A DNA stretch of 10,861 nucleotides from an uncultured Pseudomonadales bacterium (GTDB taxonomy: Bacteria; Pseudomonadota; Gammaproteobacteria; Pseudomonadales; Porticoccaceae). The stretch covers positions 1 to 10,861 of the forward strand of contig CAJQJT010000143.1 of NCBI GenBank assembly GCA_905478725.1. The letters are read 5' to 3'. Positions within the stretch are counted from its first letter, which is position 1. The number at the start of each line of letters is the position of its first letter. Under the pieces are notes generated by a model. That model was not told where the DNA came from, did not search any database, and was given only the letters and a program-made list of their open reading frames with translations. The translations under genes and the position numbers were made by a program. Positions 6,775-10,861 of the stretch are shown in pieces.

Positions 6775-6965
6775 TAGGTGAGTGTAAGGCCGCGAAGGTT
6801 GCTGTCAACATTGGCGTGCTGAAAAAGCCCAATAGCCCATTCACACTCGAGTTTTTTAACCGCTATACTGGGCGTCGATTGATTGACCTTACCGTATTTT
6901 TCGGCCTTGCCGAACCATTGTAGTTGCGCCAGTGTGACCGGGTAACGCAGTTCTGTAAGGACCAT
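6774..6965 (-). pseudogene. oxyR: Truncated OxyR-like fragment, HTH domain only
   Basis: The 63-codon frame aligns without gaps over residues 1-50 with the LysR-type DNA-binding domain of OxyR. LTELRY (3-8), VTLAQ (10-14), FGKA (18-21), V27-N-Q, SIAVKKLE (33-40) and I45-G-L-F match the family pattern LTELRYxVTLAQxxxFGRAA...VSQPTLSIAVKKLE. The family runs to about 300 residues. Here the linker, the effector domain and both redox cysteines are missing, and the last ~13 residues do not align. Conserved P30 is S and L32 is P, which puts a proline in the recognition helix, so DNA binding is doubtful. A ribosome site (AGAGG, about eight bases upstream) is retained, and the TAA stop overlaps the recG ATG. 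I infer a decayed oxyR kept as a translated leader for recG. It could instead be a functional micro-HTH, but I think that less likely. Confidence 0.75.
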
Positions 6966-6989
6966 TTAGCGACCTCTGAAGTATCCCTG

Positions 6990-7018
6990 ATGATAGCCAA
7001 AATACATTACATAGGAAA
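6990..7018 (-). promoter_or_regulatory. Putative promoter for the oxyR remnant-recG transcript
   Basis: On the - strand TATCAT (complement of 6990-6995; 5 of 6 matches to the -10 consensus) is preceded by a 17-base spacer and TTTCCT (complement of 7013-7018; 3 of 6 to -35). It would start transcription roughly 15-20 bases before the 6965 ATG, with the ribosome site in the leader. The -35 coincides with the Shine-Dalgarno of the divergent SDR gene. Moderate support only. Confidence 0.35.
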
Positions 7019-7024
7019 CATCGT

Positions 7025-7867
7025 TTGAAAATATTATTTGCCGGCTGTGGCGATATAGGCTGCCGCAGCGTTTCGCGCCTGGTCGATGAGTTTGACTGTT
7101 ATGGTTTAAAGCGCAGTCCACAGACTCTGCCCGATTATATCTCTCCCCTAGCCGGTAGCATGACTGATCTGGATCGTTTGGTAGAGGTTTTGAATCAGGG
7201 TTTTGATGTAGTGGTAGCGACCTTAACACCAGATGGGTTTAACCCCGAGGCTTACCAGCGGGCCTATGTGGACAGTGCTAAAACACTCGCCAGCGCAATG
7301 ACCCTCGCATCATTTGTACCCAAACTGGTGATCTGGGTGTCTAGCACCAGCGTCTATGGCAATTGTAACGGCGACTGGGTGGACGAGCAGTCGCCGACCA
7401 CGGCGCTGAGCTTTTCGGGTAAGTTATTACTTGAAGCCGAGCAGCAGATCACCGCCTTGCCTTGCGCTACAGTCATTGTCAGATTTTCCGGCATCTATGG
7501 CCCGGGGCGCACTCGCATGTTGGATCAGATCATTGCGGGCAAAGGTCGTCCGGCGCAGCCGCAGCAGTGGAGCAATCGCATTTACAGTGAGGACTGTGCT
7601 GGTGTCTTGGCACACTTGGTACGAGCTTTTGATGCAGGCAAAGCGCTTGAGACACTGTATCTAGCAACTGACTGCGCGCCGGTGACCCAGCATGACTTAC
7701 GTATTTGGCTGGCACAGCAATTGGACGTCGAGCTGAAGGACGAGATTGTTGAGCAAAAAGCGATTCGCCGCTGCAGCAACCAGCGGCTGTTAGATAGCGG
7801 CTATGAGTTTCATTACCCCAGTTATAAAGAGGGCTACCAATCGCTGATTGACGCCCGGCCTAAATAA
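7025..7867 (+). CDS. Atypical SDR / NAD-dependent epimerase-like protein (YeeZ-like)
   Basis: This is a cytoplasmic Rossmann-fold protein of the extended/atypical short-chain dehydrogenase group that includes E. coli YeeZ. Substrate and reaction are unknown. The 280-residue length is close to YeeZ (~274). Residues 2-12 ([11 protein letters not shown]) form the beta1-loop with a G-x-G-x-x-G nucleotide-binding pattern. [10 protein letters not shown] (103-112) is the SDR strand-4 motif. The usual YxxxK active site is atypical: K133 is present in [10 protein letters not shown], but the position four residues earlier is Ser, as expected for atypical members. [11 protein letters not shown] (152-162) is the conserved segment behind the active site. 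The start is a TTG at 7025, supported by AGGAAA (7013-7018). The gene diverges from the oxyR remnant-recG unit and converges with ridA, overlapping its end by eight bases with no terminator between. Confidence 0.85.
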   Translation: MKILFAGCGDIGCRSVSRLVDEFDCYGLKRSPQTLPDYISPLAGSMTDLDRLVEVLNQGFDVVVATLTPDGFNPEAYQRAYVDSAKTLASAMTLASFVPKLVIWVSSTSVYGNCNGDWVDEQSPTTALSFSGKLLLEAEQQITALPCATVIVRFSGIYGPGRTRMLDQIIAGKGRPAQPQQWSNRIYSEDCAGVLAHLVRAFDAGKALETLYLATDCAPVTQHDLRIWLAQQLDVELKDEIVEQKAIRRCSNQRLLDSGYEFHYPSYKEGYQSLIDARPK

Positions 7868-8243
7868 CCAGAATACCATCCATCTCAACCTGAGCACCTT
7901 TGGGCAATTCGCTGACACCAATGGCGGCACGGGCCGGATAGGGCTGTTGGAAATACTCGCCCATCACCTGATTGACTGTCGCAAAATTGCTCAGATCGGT
8001 AAGGAAGATATTGAGCTTAACGATATTGCTTAGATCGCCACCAGAGGCAGCGCAAACTTCACTGAGGTTATCGAATACCTGACGGATCTGCACGCTGATA
8101 TCGCCTTCGATCAATTCCATGGTTTCAGGGATCAGAGGAATCTGCCCGGACAGGTACACGGTGTTATTAACCTTGACGGCCTGAGAATAAGTGCCGATAG
8201 CGGCTGGGGCTTTGTCTGTATGAATTACGGCTTTATTGGTCAC
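7860..8243 (-). CDS. ridA: RidA family reactive enamine/imine deaminase
   Basis: RidA (YjgF/YER057c/UK114) hydrolyses reactive 2-aminoacrylate and related enamine/imine intermediates made by PLP enzymes such as threonine dehydratase, protecting other PLP enzymes. It acts as a cytoplasmic trimer. From the GTG at 8243-8241 the protein is 127 residues, essentially the E. coli length. Key residues fall at family positions: Y19 in IGTYSQAV, S32-G-Q-I-P, R105 in YPARAA (binds the substrate carboxylate) and E120 in QVEMDGI. I prefer this GTG to the TTG at 8255-8253 because GGAGAAG (8252-8246 on this strand) sits at correct spacing before the GTG and would lie inside the gene if the TTG were used. 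It is the last gene of the rpoZ-spoT-ridA run, 42 bases after spoT, and its end overlaps the converging SDR gene by eight bases. Confidence 0.94.
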   Translation of the reverse strand: MTNKAVIHTDKAPAAIGTYSQAVKVNNTVYLSGQIPLIPETMELIEGDISVQIRQVFDNLSEVCAASGGDLSNIVKLNIFLTDLSNFATVNQVMGEYFQQPYPARAAIGVSELPKGAQVEMDGILVI

Positions 8244-8285
8244 GATCTTCTCCAATGTTTGTCAGGGTAGTTATCAGCATAGCTG

Positions 8286-10400
8286 TTAGTTTTTGACTCT
8301 GTAAATACGGCGAACCTGTTTTAGTCCTCGCGCGCGTCTTAAAATATCTGCCAGATGGATGCGGTCGCGAACGGTGAGCACTACGTCGACTATGCTGGTA
8401 AAGGCGTCTTTTTCATCGACGCTGATCTGTTCGATGGTGGCGTCGGCTTCTGTCATGCGCGATGCCAATGCGGCAATAAAACCGCGCTCTGGGGTGATCT
8501 CAACTTTTAGCTCAACGGGGAATTCGCCCTTGGGCTTGTTCGACCAGCTCAGGGCCATGCACTTCTCGGGATTATTGCGAATCTCGGATAGATTACGGCA
8601 GGTCTCGAGGTGGATTACCAGCCCTTTACCCGGTGAAATATGACCGAGAATTGGATCGCCAGGAATCGGGTGGCAGCAGCGCGCATACTGCAACAACAGT
8701 CCATCAGAGGCGTCGATCATAATCGGTAGAGTCGACTTCTTATTCTCTTCTACAGGCTTGCGTTTGTTTTCTGGCACCAACACATTGGCGACGGCAAAGG
8801 GAACGCGATTGCCGAGGCCGATCTGCTGCAGAATATATTCAAAGGTTGAGGCGCCGGTGTCTTTTAACAGACGTTTGATCTGAGATTTCTTCAATTCTTT
8901 GTAGCGCGTGCCGAGACGGTTCAGGGCTTGATCGAGCAGGCGTTTGCCGAGATCCACAGATTCATCATGCTGCTGATTCTTGAGATAGTGGCGAATCGCA
9001 CTGCGAGCTTTCGCGGTGACCACAAAGTTTAGCCAGTTAGGGTTTGGTTGAGCCTCTGCGGCACTGATAATTTCCACCCGCTGTCCGCTTTCAAGCTGTT
9101 CAGACAGCGGCATTAGCTGACCGTCGACCCGACAGGCAATACAGCTATTGCCCAGTCCGGTGTGCACCGAATAGGCAAAGTCGATCGGTGTGGCACTGCC
9201 AGGCAGCTCGATAATTTTGCCCTTGGGGGTAAACACATAGACTTCATCCGGGAACAGGTCGGCCTTCACATGCTCAAGAAACTCCAGCGAGTCTCCCGCC
9301 TGTTGCTGCATCTCCAGTAGGCCCTGAATCCACCGTGCGGCCCGCCGTTGATTGACGTCGGCAGTCTGTCTGCCAGCTTTGTATTCCCAGTGGGCAGCAA
9401 TGCCGTAGCTGGCCATAGCTTCCATTTCCACGGTGCGGATCTGCACTTCAATAACCACACCGTGCATGCCCACCAGTACTGTGTGCAAGGATTGGTAACC
9501 GTTGGCTTTGGGTATGGCGATATAATCTTTGAACTCGCCTGGCACTGGCTTGAACATATTGTGGATCATGCCGAGGGTGCGGTAGCAGTCGTCGACACTG
9601 GTGACGATTAGGCGGAAGGCAAAGACATCCATGATGTCGCGGAAGGAGCGCTTCTTCTCGCGCATTTTGCTATAGATGCTCCAGAGGTGTTTCTCCCGAC
9701 TTTTGACTGTGGCGTCGACTTTTTCCTGCTCAAGGCGCACTTCCATCGACTGATGAATCTCGCCGACCACTTCTTTGCGATTCTTTTTCGCCGCTTTCAT
9801 GGCTTCCCTCAGGCGTCGATGACGCAGGGGGTACATGGCGGCAAAACCAAGGTTTTCCAGTTCGAGACGAATATCATTGATGCCGAGGCGCTGGGCGATG
9901 GGCGCGTATATATCCAGGGTTTCTCGGGCGATTCTACGCCGCTTGGCTGGCGACAGCACACCCAGGGTGCGCATATTGTGCAGGCGGTCTGCGAGCTTCA
10001 CCAGAACTACGCGAATATCCCGGGACATGGCCAGGGTCATTTTTTGAAAGCTTTCGGCCTGCTGTTCGGCCTTGGACTGGAACTCAATGCCGGTGAGCTT
10101 ACTGACACCATCCACTAGGTCTGCGACTGGACGACCAAAGCGCCGACTGATCTGACCTTTGGTGACGCCGGTGTCTTCAATAACATCGTGAAGCATCGCA
10201 GCCATCAGGCTTTCATGGTCCATATGCATATCAGCAAGAATATGGGCGACCGCGAGGGGGTGCGTAATATAGGGATCGCCACTCTGGCGCAGTTGGCCTT
10301 CGTGACATTTTTCGGCAAAGGTGTAAGCCCGCTCGACACGGCGGACTTCTTTCACTTCGAGATAGTAGGAGAGTTTGTCTAGCAGTAATCGCAGTGCCAA
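8286..10400 (-). CDS. spoT: Bifunctional (p)ppGpp hydrolase/synthase SpoT
   Basis: SpoT degrades and can make the alarmone (p)ppGpp, setting the stringent response to carbon, fatty acid and other stresses. The 704-residue protein matches the E. coli length (702). Domains in order: HD hydrolase (about 20-180) with H47, the H71-D72 pair in HDVIED and D138 in KLADR; synthetase (about 225-345) with RDIMDVFAFR (254-263), DYIAIPKANGYQSLHT (292-307) and E319 in EVQIRT; TGS (about 386-447); helical region; zinc-finger/CC segment YARCCHPIPGDPI (572-584); ACT (about 630-700). The motif before DYIAIPK reads E289-F-K-D, rather than the R-x-K-D of bifunctional enzymes or E-x-D-D of RelA. Start TTG at 10400-10398 is supported by GGGAG about eight bases upstream. 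It is 30 bases after rpoZ, almost certainly co-transcribed. Confidence 0.97.
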   Translation of the reverse strand: MALRLLLDKLSYYLEVKEVRRVERAYTFAEKCHEGQLRQSGDPYITHPLAVAHILADMHMDHESLMAAMLHDVIEDTGVTKGQISRRFGRPVADLVDGVSKLTGIEFQSKAEQQAESFQKMTLAMSRDIRVVLVKLADRLHNMRTLGVLSPAKRRRIARETLDIYAPIAQRLGINDIRLELENLGFAAMYPLRHRRLREAMKAAKKNRKEVVGEIHQSMEVRLEQEKVDATVKSREKHLWSIYSKMREKKRSFRDIMDVFAFRLIVTSVDDCYRTLGMIHNMFKPVPGEFKDYIAIPKANGYQSLHTVLVGMHGVVIEVQIRTVEMEAMASYGIAAHWEYKAGRQTADVNQRRAARWIQGLLEMQQQAGDSLEFLEHVKADLFPDEVYVFTPKGKIIELPGSATPIDFAYSVHTGLGNSCIACRVDGQLMPLSEQLESGQRVEIISAAEAQPNPNWLNFVVTAKARSAIRHYLKNQQHDESVDLGKRLLDQALNRLGTRYKELKKSQIKRLLKDTGASTFEYILQQIGLGNRVPFAVANVLVPENKRKPVEENKKSTLPIMIDASDGLLLQYARCCHPIPGDPILGHISPGKGLVIHLETCRNLSEIRNNPEKCMALSWSNKPKGEFPVELKVEITPERGFIAALASRMTEADATIEQISVDEKDAFTSIVDVVLTVRDRIHLADILRRARGLKQVRRIYRVKN

Positions 10401-10430
10401 ATGACTCTCTCCCTGATAGAGACTAAAACC

Positions 10431-10835
10431 TTAGACGGCAGGTTCTTCTGGATCTGCTGGAGTCTCTGGCGCCATCGCTGCTTTAAGCGCGGCAGTCAGT
10501 TCAGCAGCCGCTTCAGGAGAAACTGCTTCAGTAGTCGCCGCGCTCTCAGGAGCCAGAGCCGCTTCGATTTCAGCCATTACTGCCGCGTCAGCGTCGAGCT
10601 CTTCAGATGCATCGACAATCTCATAGTCTTGAGGCTTCTCGGTAAGAATCGCAGCTGTTACCAAACCGGCTTCGATTTCGCGCAGGGCAATAACCGTAGG
10701 CTTATCATTCTCTTCAGGAACCAGGGCAGGACGTCCGCCAGTGGCAATTTGACGTGCACGTTTGGAGCCAACCATGACCAGTTCAAAACGATTATCAACA
10801 TGATCCAAACAATCTTCTACAGTAATGCGAGCCAT
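10431..10835 (-). CDS. rpoZ: RNA polymerase omega subunit with extended acidic tail
   Basis: Omega promotes assembly and stability of RNA polymerase by clamping beta-prime, and in gammaproteobacteria forms part of ppGpp binding site 1. The N-terminus is canonical: [20 protein letters not shown] (1-20), then GSKRARQI (23-30), followed by [16 protein letters not shown] (45-60). The M-A-R-I/V-T-V residues are those that contact ppGpp with beta-prime in E. coli. At 134 residues it is longer than E. coli omega (91). The extra part from about 78 is low-complexity, Ala/Glu/Pro-rich and strongly acidic, ending PADPEEPAV, and is probably disordered. The ATG has GGCGGA about six bases upstream. It heads the visible rpoZ-spoT-ridA run; gmk usually precedes it in relatives but lies outside the window. 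Confidence 0.95.
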   Translation of the reverse strand: MARITVEDCLDHVDNRFELVMVGSKRARQIATGGRPALVPEENDKPTVIALREIEAGLVTAAILTEKPQDYEIVDASEELDADAAVMAEIEAALAPESAATTEAVSPEAAAELTAALKAAMAPETPADPEEPAV

Positions 10836-10861
10836 TTTTATTCCGCCGGGGTAAATAATTT

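Noticed and set aside
8244..8255. TTG at 8255-8253 as ridA start (four extra residues)
   Set aside because: It would place the only good ribosome site inside the gene and give residues beyond the family's usual N-terminus.
8359..10382. Several open frames antisense to spoT, and similar ones antisense to recG and pit
   Set aside because: They are by-products of coding bias on the opposite strand, with no recognisable domains or ribosome sites.

Overview
The window looks like a chromosomal segment of a free-living, probably marine gammaproteobacterium. The gene set (rpoZ, spoT, ridA, recG preceded by an oxyR-like fragment, a Pit phosphate transporter with its DUF47 partner) and the protein sequences resemble the Pseudomonas/Cellvibrionales side of the class. 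Taxonomy is inferred from gene order and residue patterns only. No rRNA, tRNA, CRISPR array, insertion sequence or prophage module was seen.

Layout. Positions 1-2510 are a low-density, accessory-like stretch read on the + strand. It holds a frameshifted small membrane ORF (142-401), ppnP (536-850), a VF530/DUF2132 protein with a long Lys/Pro/Ala tail (884-1360), a structured leader followed by a 51-residue secreted peptide (1660-1815), a GNAT acetyltransferase carrying a fresh-looking 15-bp tandem duplication (1897-2328), and a 58-residue two-helix membrane protein directly behind it (2331-2507). A strong bidirectional terminator at 2552-2589 separates this block from the - strand genes.

Positions 2604-6965 read on the - strand, in transcription order: an oxyR remnant (63 codons), recG, a DUF47/PhoU-like regulator, and a Pit-family phosphate transporter. 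The oxyR remnant aligns without gaps to the OxyR DNA-binding domain but lacks the whole peroxide-sensing domain, and its stop overlaps the recG start (TAATG). In pseudomonads oxyR-recG is a known operon, so this looks like the decayed form of that operon. DUF47 plus pit is a classical phosphate-uptake pair.

Positions 7025-7867 hold a + strand atypical SDR (YeeZ-like). It converges with, and overlaps by 8 bp, the - strand operon rpoZ-spoT-ridA (10835 down to 7860). That operon links RNA polymerase omega, (p)ppGpp metabolism and removal of reactive enamines/imines. The rpoZ-spoT pairing is conserved in gammaproteobacteria. Four genes here use GTG or TTG starts.

The most interesting points are the oxyR remnant coupled to recG, the hybrid EFKD motif in the SpoT synthetase domain, and two unannotatable small membrane/secreted proteins. 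I see no convincing new multi-gene system; most of the window is housekeeping DNA.
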